Part shown: positions 23,641-35,439 of the stretch, piece by piece | Layout of the letters: every line of letters begins with the position of its first letter | How positions within the stretch are numbered: the first letter of the stretch is position 1 | NCBI GenBank assembly: GCA_033439265.1 | Contig: JAVTVX010000009.1 | Span: forward strand, 5,917,109 to 5,981,108 | From: Dillenia suffruticosa | Lineage: Eukaryota; Streptophyta; Magnoliopsida; Dilleniales; Dilleniaceae | Direction: 5' to 3' | Length of the DNA stretch: 64,000 nt | Program-made: the position numbers and the translations under genes | The notes under the pieces: model-generated | Databases searched by the model: none | What the model was told of the DNA's origin: nothing | Seen by the model: the letters and a program-made list of their open reading frames with translations, nothing else

Positions 23641-26088
23641 TTTTTCTTTTATTAATGAAAGGAAAGTATTGTGCAACTAAATATAAACTTATAATTTGAG
23701 GACTAAAAAGATAAATATAACAATTTTATTCCTGTCGGTCGCTTAATCAAGATTTTAAATTTAAGTTTTGAAAATGAAAAAATAAGTATAAGGAAAGTCA
23801 ACTCCTAAATTGAACTATATAATTATTCAAATTAAATTAGTCAGATTTAAGCGGAGAAAAAATAAAATAAAATCACTTGTGAATTCGATTAGATGCCGAG
23901 CAATTCGATTCAAGCTTTCCCTTGCCAGAACGAATCCCTCTCTCAGCTCTCAGAACTTTGCTAGTTTGGAAGAGGCCCATCACACGCTGCGAGTGAAACT
24001 AACAATCCAATTCTCATCATCACTAAAAATAATAATAATAATAATAATCCAATTCTCATTTTGGTGCTTGGGAAACTCCAGGCCACAATTGGTCAAGATG
24101 GCCAATCTCGGGTAAATATAAATTCATCAAATCCAACTCGCACTATCCAATTTGTTTTTTTCTATATAGTTGGCTAATTAATTTCATAATATAATTTGTA
24201 ACAGTTTAAAATTTTATAACCCGTTTGTGTTTGATCGACTTGCGGTGTCAACCCGATCCAACCATCACATATATAATTATATATTTCATTTGTTATATTT
24301 TATTAATTTATAAATTGTAACTAAATATTTCATTATTATATGATTATGTATGTAATATTTGTTTTATTATAGATTTTTAATTTTTTTAGTTGTTTTCCCT
24401 CTTTTCAATATAATTTCAAACAAATATTTACAAATTTTTGCTGCACCTTAAATTTTATTTTATTATTGGAGACGAATGTTTTGTGGGTTTGATTTAAATT
24501 TTAAAATTTTTAATTTTTTCTAATTTTTCATCTCATGATATTTTAGTATTAATTTTTATATTAATTACAACCTAACGAACGGTCCATAATCCTGCCACAC
24601 TTTGACCAATTCAAACCGTCTGATTTAATCAAATAAGATAATAGGTGCGATTTAGATCGAGTTAATTCTCATATATAAACCTGCCCAAACCCATTGTACT
24701 AACCCTAAGTTTATATGTGCTAACTAATAGCCGGAGGTTCTCATATGAACTAGAACAGCTGTTAGGGATATCTTTTGAGGGAGATTAGAATTCCCGAACT
24801 CTACAAAAGGTGAATATGGTATTGATTCAAAGACTATTCTATTTCTTTAACACCCACATGGTGGACAAAAAAAAAACAGAAAGGGAATTCAAGGGGACCA
24901 TACTACAAGACAAAGAAGAGCTACCTACATTGTTTCTAATACAATCGAAGTAGTCTAAGGTTTATGGGAGATTTTGATGGCTGAATGCTAGCCAAACTCA
25001 AAACTTGTATGGCCAAAGGGCCATTCATAAAGAATAGACCACAGTTTCTTGTGGATGGGTTAATTTGAGGATATGTTCAGTCTGGTAACATGCTTGATTG
25101 CATAGAAGTTAGTGAAAATATTTCCAAGTTGACCCCAGATTTAGAGTATTCACTATCAAGATCAAAAAATGTGAGCCCCAAGGGACTCCCACAACCTTAT
25201 AGGAGGTTTGAAGGCTCCACCAAGACGGATATCCTTCCATTTCCATGTTTAGTGACCCATTTAAGAAAGTATTTTACGCCAACGACTCTACCCATTTGCT
25301 GTCTTCTCTGATTTGCTTTTATTAAGCAAAATAAACTTAGTGATCAGTATTTTGGCCATGGAAGACCCTTAAAGAGGTAGTCTTGTGTGGTCTCACCAGC
25401 CACCCTCTTTGTTTGGTAGCCTTCATAATGGCAACTCATTCCTAAGCTTTCAAGACATGATGTCTAACAATAAAATATGGAGCAGTGGACTCCATGACAC
25501 TTCAGCGTTTAATCTTGTTAGTTGCAACTCCCATGATGAATCATTTTACACAAGTGAATTTATTTTCAAGTTTTATGCTATTGTTAGGAAGGAAATGGGC
25601 AGTCATAGCCTAAAAGGGTCACCGTGTTAATGCTGTGTGACTAAAGCCTAACAAGTTCACATCTAAATGTAAAATAAAATTTACATTTCTCTCTCTTTGG
25701 TACAATTCAAGTATAAGTATGCAGATTTTAATCACCTATTATACTAATAAATGTTAAAAATTCTCACCCTCTTTATTTCTTTTTCCCAAAAAGTCAGTGA
25801 ATTTAGAATTATACGATATGAATAATTTTTTCGATATAATCACACGAGAAGTTGGAGTCACTAAAATTTGAATTTGCCCTTAAAAAGCAACTGATAAGGT
25901 GCACATCCATGAGATTATACTTGCTCATACAACAAACACAGAAATTTTTCTAATTCTATTGTTACAATACATTATTGCACGTGGAAGGCAATATATGCAT
26001 TCTAGAACTCATTACCACTGAAACCTATTAAACCCTAATTTTCAATCAATTACCCAAAGTAAGGTAATTGTTTATCGATGACACTTGG
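23641..26088. other. Gene-free intergenic DNA
   Basis: Mostly AT-rich. A less AT-rich block at about 24720-25630 has interrupted reading frames on both strands. It looks like a decayed coding or transposon sequence, but I cannot assign it to a family. An (AAT)n run is at 24028-24048. Confidence 0.5.
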
Positions 26089-26315
26089 GGGACGTTTGAT
26101 TTGAACTCGAAAATCAAAATTGGATTTGGAATTAAATGTTTTGCGAATAAATTTCAAAAATCCATGTTTTCTTTTTGGTACCGACAAAAATCCATGTTTT
26201 CACAATTTCATAAATATCATTAGAATGAAAACTCCATTCTTATTTCATTAGTCTAAACACATCATATAGTTTTTAATCAGATTCTTGATTTCGATTTATT
26301 TAACTAAACACGTCC
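26089..26315. mobile_element. Possible MITE
   Basis: GGACGTTTGATTTGAACTCG on the left is matched in inverse orientation by ATTTAACTAAACACGTCC on the right, with a non-coding AT-rich interior. The termini are imperfect and the target-site duplication is unclear. Confidence 0.4.
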
Positions 26316-27543
26316 TAATTTTGAATATTGAATGTTAAACTCTTCGATATGGGGAGCAAAAGCTTTATCTCCCCCGGGGATAATACACTATTAAAGGCCT
26401 CTATTTCAAGCAGCCCTACGATAAATACATAATGAATTATTCTTTTGTTTTTTATTAAAAAAAAATACCAATATTATATAACGAACTATTCTTTTGTCTT
26501 TTACTAAAAAAATAAAAAATAAAAAAAAAGCCTCTATTTCATAGATACTATTCTTTTGAATGAATTCATTAGTGTCGACTTCTACAATTCCGAGGATTTC
26601 TAAATATAATATTACATATTATTTCTTTGAATTCAACTCAAATTATTAAAAGTCTTGGTATTTGGCCGTTGCTAATAAAAAAATAATTTTATTAAAAATA
26701 AATAATTAGAGTATAGTGTGAGCAAATATAATTTAGCTGTTGGTGCACCAAATAATTTTTTTATAAGAAATGAGTTTGAATTTTAATAATAATTTTAACT
26801 TATTTAATAATTATATAGGAAATAAGTACTCGTATCTTATAAATATAACTCCTCGGCCGAAAAAGAAACAACCGGTAGAGTGGAAGAGCCGGCCGGCTAA
26901 GTAAATTTCTGGAGAAATCATGAGTCACCTTCCCAAGTGGGTGTCATACATAATGCATACAACTAACGGTGACTCCAAAATGCCTTTCACCGGCCAACTA
27001 AACCCCATTTCTACGGGGAAGAACGGCCTTCTAGTACAATTGCATCCAATGTTCAGAACCCTAATTGCTAAATCATACAAATTTTTTGTAAAAAGGAAAA
27101 AAGATTTAAACTGAAGTGGCCTAAATAAGATCAAGTTTTGTGTAAAAAGAAGAAAAAGGTAAAATATTAATGATTAAAGATTAATGCTTTGAACTGTCAC
27201 TTTATTACAGCATCAATGGCGTTGTTGGATGAGGACCCCAATTTTGATTTGAATGTGGCTTCATGTGTGCATGTGCGCCTGCACTTCAATTTTTCATTCG
27301 ACTTCTGAATCTGAATTTCCCCTCATATGTCGTATGATTCTCTCTGTATTTTAGAATACTGAGTGTTTGTTCGGCTTTTCTGATTTTAAATTTCGGATTT
27401 TTATGGTTTTGAGCTTTATCTCTCTGTCTGTTTGGATTTTTTGATTCTATGGCTGATTAGAAAAGATGGGTTGGTCTTGATTTCTTGTTCTTTGATTGTT
27501 TTCTTATGGTATTGCTTTTGGCTTTGAGATTCATTCGGGCTTT

Positions 27544-27598
<55 letters not shown>

Positions 27599-28821
27599 CT
27601 GGATTCTGTAATTCTGTACATTATTAATTTGTGGGTTGAAGTTGATTTGGTAAATGAAAAAGTTTTCATGTGATATTCTGATTTCAAATTTGGATCTGGT
27701 GATTCTTTGAATGATTAAAAGAGTTTATTAGGGGATTGTTTTTCATGATTTCAGGTGGTGCTAGGGCGCTACTTTTTGAACTATTCCAAAGGTACTTAAA
27801 AACTCTTTCCAATCCTTTGTTCTATTTTGTATTGCTTTGTTCAGTAGCTTTCTCACCGGTTTTCTTTAATTTAAAACTCAAATTTCACGTCCTTAGTGTT
27901 TGGTGGTCTTTTCGATTACTCTAATCTTAGAACACCAAAATCCTTGTTTTTGAGTAATCATTTTTTTCTTTTTCTTTTTTTTTATCACTTTGTCGAGCAA
28001 AAAGGATGGAAGCGTTGGTAACATTACTATGTACCCTAAGCACTAATATGAGAGGCTCTTTTTTTGTAAAATATTCGGCTTAAATCATTATTATTGTATT
28101 TAAGTAAACCTGCTATTAAAATTTCTTATGTGAGTCAATCAAATGTTTCAGGATATTGCAACTTTTGTTTAGAATGCATTGAGAACCTTTGCTATTTATC
28201 AATTCACCTTTATCCTAAAATATGGCAATATTGTGGAAACTTGGAATATGATAGGAAAGTAAAGAAGAAAACAAACAAAAGACAATGATGCATCAAAGGA
28301 GGGAGAATTAAGAGAATATCTTGGTAGCTCAACTAGGGATTTAGCTGATTGTGGCTTGTTGACTCTACTTTTCAAAGATTTGCTCTTTTCTTTTGTCATT
28401 GCGGTCTTTATGCCCATTTTAGCTTCTTCATTATTCTTATGCAGCTTTGTTTTATTTCATTTGGCCATACTTTAGTGTTTGCCAGTTTGCATTTCTTTTG
28501 CTTTCTTTGTAGCACTTGGGTGTTACTTTATCGTTTCTTTTGACCTTTGGTATTTTAAAGTTGTAGACTGCATTTTATTGCCCAATGATGAGTTTGGCTA
28601 TTTGTGTTCAAGTGGAATTTTTGGAACATGAGTTCGAATTAATCACTAATTAACACTTACTTTCATTTACCAGAAAATGCTTTCATCATTCTAACCTTAA
28701 CCTTGTCAACTATTCTAGCTCCTAAGCTAGTTTTCTAGTACTCACCTGCAAAGTTCCCCTATTGTGTCGTCTGTTTAATTTCATATTTCACTTTCTACTA
28801 GATATTTGTTTATTGTTGCAG
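26316..28821. other. Intergenic DNA and probable leader region of the gar2-like gene
   Basis: No coding exon is recognised. The T-rich composition from about 27200 onward resembles intron/leader sequence and includes a (TC)24 tract at 27547-27594. A first non-coding exon of the downstream gene may lie here (for example near 27755-27790), but this is not supported strongly enough to place. Confidence 0.4.
27547..27594. repeat. (TC)24 microsatellite
   Basis: One of the longest CT tracts in the window, in the probable leader region upstream of the gar2-like gene. Confidence 0.95.
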
Positions 28822-28949
28822 AACTACAAAATGTCTGTGATTCTTGCAATCAAGTGCATGAATAATTAGCATCCCGGCGTGAAGTTTTGAGTGCATCAAT
28901 TTACTTATACCAATCTTCAGTTGTTAGTGGCAGTGTGCTAATCCATATT

Positions 28950-29057
28950 ATGGAGGAGTTTTCTGCATTGGGTCAAATGCAGAGAAATTTCGGGAAGTTG
29001 AATTTTGAAGGAATTGACGTCAACACGATGATCCACTACATTTCGCTTTCGATCTAG
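28950..29057 (+). CDS. Upstream ORF (35 codons) of the gar2-like gene
   Basis: The frame starts with ATG in a favourable context (A at -3, G at +4), begins MEEFSALGQMQRNFGKLNFE, and ends with TAG nine bases before the main start at 29067. It sits in a probable 5' leader exon (28822-29070) that begins after a TTGTTGCAG acceptor. Position and context suggest a translational control uORF. I do not know whether its peptide is conserved. Confidence 0.5.
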   Translation: MEEFSALGQMQRNFGKLNFEGIDVNTMIHYISLSI

Positions 29058-29066
29058 AAGAGCCAG

Positions 29067-32000
29067 ATGGGTATGCATTTGCATAACAACTCTCTAGAGT
29101 TGACTCTTGTTTCTTTGTTCAGATTAGATGTCTAATCATCGAGATTTCTGGCAAATGCATATGCATTACAACTGTCTCTCGAATTGAGTCTTGTTTCTCT
29201 GTTCAGATTAGCTGTCTGATCATCGCGATTTCTGGCAATGAAATCTGAATATTATGTATTAATCCTTTTCATCGTTGTCTAAATCATAATCTTGAGAGTC
29301 AATCTCCTGCTTTGACACTAATCCTGAATAAAAGTATCCAATACTTGGCAATTGGCATGTCTTTGCTTTTGCTTTTTTTCTTTTTTCTTTAAGCTTTTCC
29401 AGCGCCTTAACTTTCATAAAGGACAGAAAAGTATAGGATACCCTCGTATTTATATCAGGGTTTTCGTGTGCATACATTTGAACATTGAAATACTAATTAA
29501 CGACAGCTCACTCCTTAATTCCCCTATATGATTTTCCCTCCTTGAGATGGTACATAATTATATCGCTTTACCTAAAAGTTTCATGACTGCTTAACTGATT
29601 TTTTTTTCTTCTCGGGAGTAAGTGTTCCTACTCTTAAAAATCACGTCTTCAAACATATGATTTCATGGAATGTCTATCAGAATTCACCGCATGCAAAGAG
29701 GAAAATTGGTAATCCCGCAGACACTGCAATATGCATGATTATTGTAAGGTCTCTTTTCTGCTTCTGAATTGATAGAACTTCCCAAAAGAAGAGGAAGAAT
29801 TAAGCTCCATGTAGCACGTTCTCCCTTTTCTTTATTATGTTTCAAATTGATAAAATTTTGAATTGCTTTACATGATGAGACAAGAAACTTGGTTTGCTTA
29901 CTTATTTAATTCTGCCTTCTCTGTAGGACTGAAATTTTATGCTTGTCTGCCAGATAGTGAATCCACGTGCGATTGCTCAACTCTGACCAATGAGCCTGAC
30001 TATAAGTCCTTCAGATTCAGCAATGATATGGAGGAGACGAAAGGTTTGAAAGCTGATCGAAAGAAAATTTTGAGAGATAGAAGCATAATCTGTTGTAATC
30101 TGATGAAACAAAACAGAAAGGACTCATATTCTTCTCCGAATTTGACAAGTAAAAGAAAGGAAGAAACTATTGTGTCTGCAACTAATAAAAAAGAACAAGA
30201 AGAAAACTATGCGACTCCTATTGACTGTGCAGTTCCAGAGCTGGTTGTCTTTTTCCAAGAACGCGAATATCAGGTTGTGAAGGACATTTGCATCGATAAA
30301 GAAATTCCTTCCCATGAGCTCAATCATGACATGGCTTCTTCTCGACTGATCAGCATGGACAGAGACAGGGACATTGCTAAAGACACGGTTATTGCAGTGT
30401 CATCTGTATCAAATGGTTTGCCACAAAGCCCAATGACTGGAGATGATATAGATAAAGAAAATGATGACTCTGCAGTGGAGACTGTAATCCATAAAGTGGT
30501 TGTAGCGTTGAACTCAAGTGAGTCCAACCCTGAGCAGTCCTGCATCATTCTACAAGACTCCGGAGAACAACAGCATGATGAGGTATGTGAACTTCTTAGT
30601 TTGTGTTTAAGCTTCTTTGGAGCAGAATTGATTTAAGATAGTAGACAGAATCTGGTTAAGTATTTAGAAGCTCAAATGATTCCAAGTGAACCACGCTCAA
30701 ATGTGCTCTTCAAGCCGCATCCTACTGCTTCTGATATTAGAGCAGATTGCTTAATCAAACTTGTCCAACAAGTTAGCGTTGCCGTTATGTTATGTTAGAT
30801 TTTTAGGGTATTTCTCACTTTAGGGCTGAGCGCATTAGTTTCTTGGAATGCTCTTCTTGTATCCTTTAGCCCCTAGGACTCAAAAATGGAGCAGCTAAAG
30901 CAAGAGTTTGATTGCTAGCTCTGGAAAAAGGTTCCACCCTCTAAATCATATTGGTTTCATACGCAAGGTAACCTAATCAGAAGATAGGATTTTAAACTTG
31001 CTCATGTGTAAGAGAACCATGTTGGATGATCTTATGGGATATGAAAAATTCTTGTTCAAGGCCCACAAGTTTCATGGTTGTGGGTTTTTGAGGCTAAAAT
31101 AGATATGGATAGAAGCAGTTACTCTATTAAAATCAAGGTCATTATCATTAGGACCTTGTTTATGTTGCCAACTAGTGAGATGGTTACCGGGCACAAAGTT
31201 TAGTTATGATTCGAAGGATTTTTAAAATTTTGTAATGGTCATTGGGACATTTTTTAAATGGAAGAAGCGCCTTGAAGTGGAAGAGATTTGAGAAAATGTC
31301 TGAAATTATAGAACTACTTTTCTCAGAATGTTAACAAAAGCCTTTTCTTGGAGACAACCTTTTGCTCCCCAAAGAGCTTTCCTTAAGATTTCCCAAATTC
31401 AACATATAATTTAAATAGGTGGCCAGAAATATTAGACGCCGGCAGGCTAGGAGTAAAACAATTAATGAAAACTGAACCAAGTTCTTGTCCTCCACCACAT
31501 TTCTGTATTTCATTTTTACATAGAAGCTAAATTTGGCATTTCAAAGATATTGCTTCTAAAATCTATTCGGCGAAAGAGATCATGTCGGTCAATCTTCAGG
31601 TTCTACATGAAGTAGTAGTCTCAACAAGATCGTGTTTGGGTGAAGGATTGAACAAAGACAATCGTACAATGGAGAGCACCGGCAACATAGACCAGGGAAG
31701 TGCCAGTCAGGACAGTGGCTCATCTTCGCACGGTTATAGTGGCAGCGAGGATGTCCCAAAATTCAATGATTGCCAATATACTTGTGATCGCGAAATTTTG
31801 TCCACAGTTGCCTCAGAAAGCCAAATCACCATGCCTTCTGGAGAATGCAGTTTTGCTGCAGCTCTCTCGGTCCCGGTCTCATTCTCAGGGCCAATTCCAT
31901 ATTCTGGTAGCATCTCTCTCCGTTCCAATAGCAGCACAACGAGTGCACAATCCTTCGCTTTCCCAATGTAAACATCCACAATCTACACTTGCACTTTGTT

Positions 32001-32174
32001 AGTCTGTTACTCAAATTTTCTTTGATCATAGTGACTAAGCCTTGTGCCTTGTACCACAGACTACAGTCTGATTGGAATGGCAGCCCAGTTAGGATGGAGC
32101 AACCAGATGAAAGAAGGTTAAGGAAGCACCCACGTTGGAAGTCACGTTGTTTCTCTTTCTGCTGTAAATTCTGA
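29067..32174 (+). CDS. gar2-like / BASL-related family protein
   Basis: Four coding exons, 29067-29070 (ATGG only), 29927-30582, 31600-31967 and 32060-32174, give 1143 nt (380 residues) with all phases consistent. It begins MGLKFYACLPDSESTCDC. Residues 106-125 read ELVVFFQEREYQVVKDICID, which parallels EYIVFSF...HVVKD in the BASL-like gene at 16606. The C-terminus has a Ser-rich stretch, SFAFPILQSDWNGSPVRM, a basic segment and a final FSFCCKF. Plant members of this family are annotated as 18S pre-ribosomal assembly gar2-like proteins, a name with little functional support. A missed exon inside the 1017-bp intron 30583-31599 is possible. A uORF precedes the start, and a copia element lies 470 bp downstream in opposite orientation. 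Confidence 0.8.
29073..29239. repeat. Tandem duplication of about 82 bp at an intron start
   Basis: Two near-identical units (ATGCATTTGCATAACAACTC ... TTTCTGGCAA and ATGCATATGCATTACAACTG ... TTTCTGGCAA) follow directly after the donor of the start-codon exon. Each contains GTTCAG, a possible cryptic acceptor. Confidence 0.85.
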
Positions 32175-32646
32175 CCATTAATCTCATTGTTGGTGTGCAG
32201 TGTATACATACATATACACAAGGAGTATCGAGTTACACAAGACATGCCATGCCTTAAAAAATCTGGGTTTGGCTCATATTGTTAATATGTAAGCAATTTT
32301 TATTCATTTATTGGATTCCTTGATGTTTTCATTCTGGACAATCCCTCTGATTAGATATTGGGATCTGTGTAAACTCTTTCTGATGAATTAAATGAATTTT
32401 CAGAACAACAAGATCGTATAATGAGTAGTTGGCAATTACTTTGACATTTGGCCAACACGACCAATATTGTGTGATAATTGCTACATTATGAAGCTCATCT
32501 ACGTTGGGAAAGGTTCTGCATTATTCAACATTTGGTTCAATTCGGCCTATTGGTAAAGTGCCAAGGCAACCCATCAGCTATCTTATATAAATCAGCCGAT
32601 AAATTATAACTCAATTAATATCATTCATCTTTTCTCTTGTAAAGAT

Positions 32647-32940
32647 TATTGGTAAAAGAAAGAGCAAAAAAATAGAGACACATGATTAATTAAAGAAACT
32701 GAATTTACCACACTTTATTCAAATGGAACTAGCGTATTTATAGGTTTTATAGCAACTAGAAAATAGAAAATAACCTCCTAAAAATACTAGGAGTAGTGAC
32801 GAACGTGACAAATAATAAAGGAAAAAAAATAGGCATTATGAATTCAAAGTGCAGGGACGTGGAGTTGTGGCAGAGTTCTTCTAGATTCCCACAACTTCTT
32901 TGACACATTCAGCTCCTACAATTTTGGAGCATTCTCAACA
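32647..32940 (-). repeat. copia 3' LTR
   Basis: It is about 90% similar by eye to 35145-35439. It starts TATTGGTAAAAG (the other LTR has TGTTGG) and ends TTCTCAACA on the plus strand. The pol reading frame ends inside it. Confidence 0.9.
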
Positions 32941-34112
32941 CTCCCCCTTGCTCCAAACTCACAGATTCCAAGTAGTCCACGCAGATGCACAAACCTGTCT
33001 TTGGCAAGAGGCTTCGTGAATAAATCTGCAAGTTGATGCTTTGACTCACAATATTGCATAGAAATTTCTCTTTCAGCCACCAGCTCTCTAATAAAATGTG
33101 CTTTAATGTCCACATGTTTTGTTCTTCCATGATGAACTGGATTCTTGGACATTGCAATTGCAGCCTTGTTGTCACAAAGTACTTCTGTTGCCTCCTTTTG
33201 CTGTTGATCGAGCTCTCCAAGTAATCTTCTTAACCAAATTGCTTGGCATGCTGTTGCTGAAGCTGCTATATATTCGGCCTCAGATGAAGATAATGCAACC
33301 GTTGCTTGCTTCTTTGAACTCCATGAAACAGCTCCCGAACCAATAATGAAAACATAACCAGAGGTGCTCTTTTGATCCTTCACACTCCTTGCCCAATCAC
33401 TATCAGTATAGCCAATCAGCTTATTTCTTATCCCATGTTCATACCATATGCTAAGATCAAGAGTCCCTGCTATATATCGTAGAATCCTCTTTGCTACTCC
33501 AAAATGATGTCTTGAAGGATTTTGCATGAACCTGGAGATCACACCAATAGAGTGAGAAATATCAGGCCTAGTGTGAGTTAAATAGATTAGCCCTCCCAAT
33601 AGACTCCTACACAGCTGACCATTAGCTTGTTCTATGCCATCCTCGTGTTGCAATTTCTCATTCATGTTCATTGGTGTTCCTGCTTCTTTGCAACCAAACA
33701 TATGAAAACGTTTAAGCAAATCAGTTGCATATTTCTTCTGTGAAATAAAGATACCATCATCAGTTTGTTTCACTTCCACTCCAAGAAAAAAATGCAACAG
33801 CCCCAAATCAGTCATATCAAATTCTTTCTTCATGCTGACCCGAAACTCGTCAATCATCAAGGAAGAAGAACTCATATATATCATATCATCCACGTATAAG
33901 CTCACAAACAAAGCATCCTTACCTCGTTTCTTTATGTAGAGTGTAGGCTCTTTTTTGCTTCTTTCAAACCCATTCTTCAGAAAATAAGCATCAATTCTCC
34001 CATACCATGCTCGAGGAGCCTGCTTTAGACCGTAAAGTGCCTTCTTCAACTTGTAATTGCTTGCTGTCTCCAAGTCTGACATTCTTTTTGTAGCTCTCGT
34101 CCAGGCCTGCAA
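32916..34112 (-). pseudogene. copia pol fragment: C-terminal reverse transcriptase and RNase H
   Basis: The open frame of 398 codons includes KKALYGLKQAPRAWY, the polymerase motif YVDDM, LLGGLIYLTHTRPDI and the RNase H region (TDSDWA, STSGYVF, LSSSEAEY, ADLFTKPL). The N-terminal half of the reverse transcriptase and all of integrase are absent. The frame joins protease-type sequence at about 34060 out of frame. It therefore cannot give a working polyprotein. Confidence 0.88.
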
Positions 34113-34200
34113 ATAGGCTTCTATTGCCAGTCATGTGGTGAGAGCATTCGCTGTCCAAGAACCACACCTGTTGGTTATTTGCTTTTGGATCAACCTATGC
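34060..34200 (-). pseudogene. Protease remnant at the copia deletion junction
   Basis: A frame different from the pol fragment reads VWFLDSECSHHMTGNRSLF then LDESYKK, the start of a copia protease. The usual D-S-G active-site triplet appears as D-S-E. It stops abruptly where reverse transcriptase sequence begins, which marks the internal deletion. Confidence 0.75.
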
Positions 34201-35072
34201 TATGAACGCCCTACAATCATCTTCTCCTTCTTCATCAAATTCGGCTTCTTTAATATAATTTGCCTGATTCTGTTTCCTCTAGCAGACTGCTTGAACATGC
34301 CCATACCGTTTGCAATAATGGCACTGAACTCCCTGAGTTCTTCCTCTTCCTCATCCTCGACCCATGCTTTTCCACGGCCTCTGCTATACATTTGTTCATC
34401 TGCACGCTTTGAGTCTTCTGCTCCTGAAGCATACTCCCCCTTAACATGGAATGCCTTCTCTTCTATTTTTTCTTCAGGCCGATTGATCCTTGCTTCATGT
34501 GCTTGCAAGGATCCCATTAACTCATCAAATGATATCTGAGTTAAATCCTTTGATTCTTCTATAGCTGCAACAATATGATCAAACCGTGAAGTTAAACTTC
34601 TTAAAACTTTGGTGACAACAATGTGATCACTGCATTTTTCTCCATAATTCCGCATTTGGCTCACAATTGATTTAACTCTGGAGAGAAAGTTTTGTATTGT
34701 TTCATCCTTCTTCATCATCGCGGTTTCAAACTCTCGCCTGAGAGTTTGCAATCTAACGGTGATGACCTTGTTATCCCCTCGATACTCTTGCTGTAGCGTC
34801 AGCCATACTTCTCTGGAAGAAGAAGCACTCAAGATGGTTGGAAAAATGTCTTCATGGACTGCCTGTTGCAGTAGATAAAGAGTCTTTGCGTCCTTCTTCT
34901 TATTTTCCCTCATCTTGGCAGCATCATTTGTTTCGGCAAGGCCCTCTTCAACTAACTCCCACAAGTCCTGGGACTTGAATAAGGTTTGCATCTTCACACT
35001 CCAAAACTGGTATTTTTCACCGTTGAACAGAGAAATTGGCAGTTGCGATAAAGAAGATGAATTTGTTGCCAT
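34200..35072 (-). pseudogene. copia gag (UBN2-type), frameshifted
   Basis: It begins MATNSSSLSQLPISLFNGEK and has the typical gag body (YQFWSVKMQTLFKSQDLWEL, FLSRVKSIVSQMR, ITFDELMGSL-like near its end). The zinc knuckle CHYCKRYGHVQAVC lies in another frame at about 34290 and is followed by a stop, so the frame is broken before it. Confidence 0.85.
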
Positions 35073-35144
35073 ACTCTCTCAATCTCTCGTGTTTCTCTTT
35101 TTCACGCCCAGTTGATATTGCAACCTGGCGCTCTGATACCACAA

Positions 35145-35439
35145 TGTTGGTAAAAGAAAGAGCAAAAAAATAGAGACATACGAGTAATTGAAGAAACTGA
35201 ATTTGCCACACTTTATTCAAATGGAACTAGCCTATTTATAGGTTTCATAACATCTGGAAAATAGAAAATAACCTTCTAAAAATATTAGGAGTAGTGACCA
35301 ACGTGACTAACAATAAAGGAAAAAAAATAGGCATTATGAATTTAAAGTACAGGGATGAGGAGTTGTGGCAGACTTCTTCTGGATTTTACATAACTTCTTT
35401 GACACATTCAACTCTTACAATTTTGGAGCATTCTCAACA
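35145..35439 (-). repeat. copia 5' LTR
   Basis: It runs TGTTGGTAAAAG to TTCTCAACA on the plus strand, giving TG...CA ends, and pairs with 32647-32940. The adjacent internal sequence carries the Met-tRNA primer-binding site. Confidence 0.92.

Larger units (their letters stand above)
32647..35439 (-). mobile_element. Ty1/copia LTR retrotransposon, internally deleted
   Basis: Two similar 295-bp LTRs flank a 2.2-kb interior read on the minus strand. Next to the 5' LTR (right side) is TGGTATCAGAGC, the classic primer-binding site for initiator Met-tRNA. Next to the 3' LTR is a purine run, AAGGGGGAG, the polypurine tract. The interior has gag, a fragment of protease, then the C-terminal part of reverse transcriptase and RNase H. 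Integrase and the N-terminal half of reverse transcriptase are missing. Flanking 5-mers (AAGAT, AATAC) do not match well, so the target-site duplication is decayed or misplaced. Confidence 0.92.

Noticed and set aside
27457-27687. Arg-Glu repeat protein frames over GA/CT tracts (also at 18183-18653 and 49683-49886)
   Set aside because: These are translations of GA/CT microsatellites, not genes.
32916-35072. Intact autonomous copia element
   Set aside because: Integrase and half of reverse transcriptase are missing, gag is frameshifted and the protease triplet is altered.
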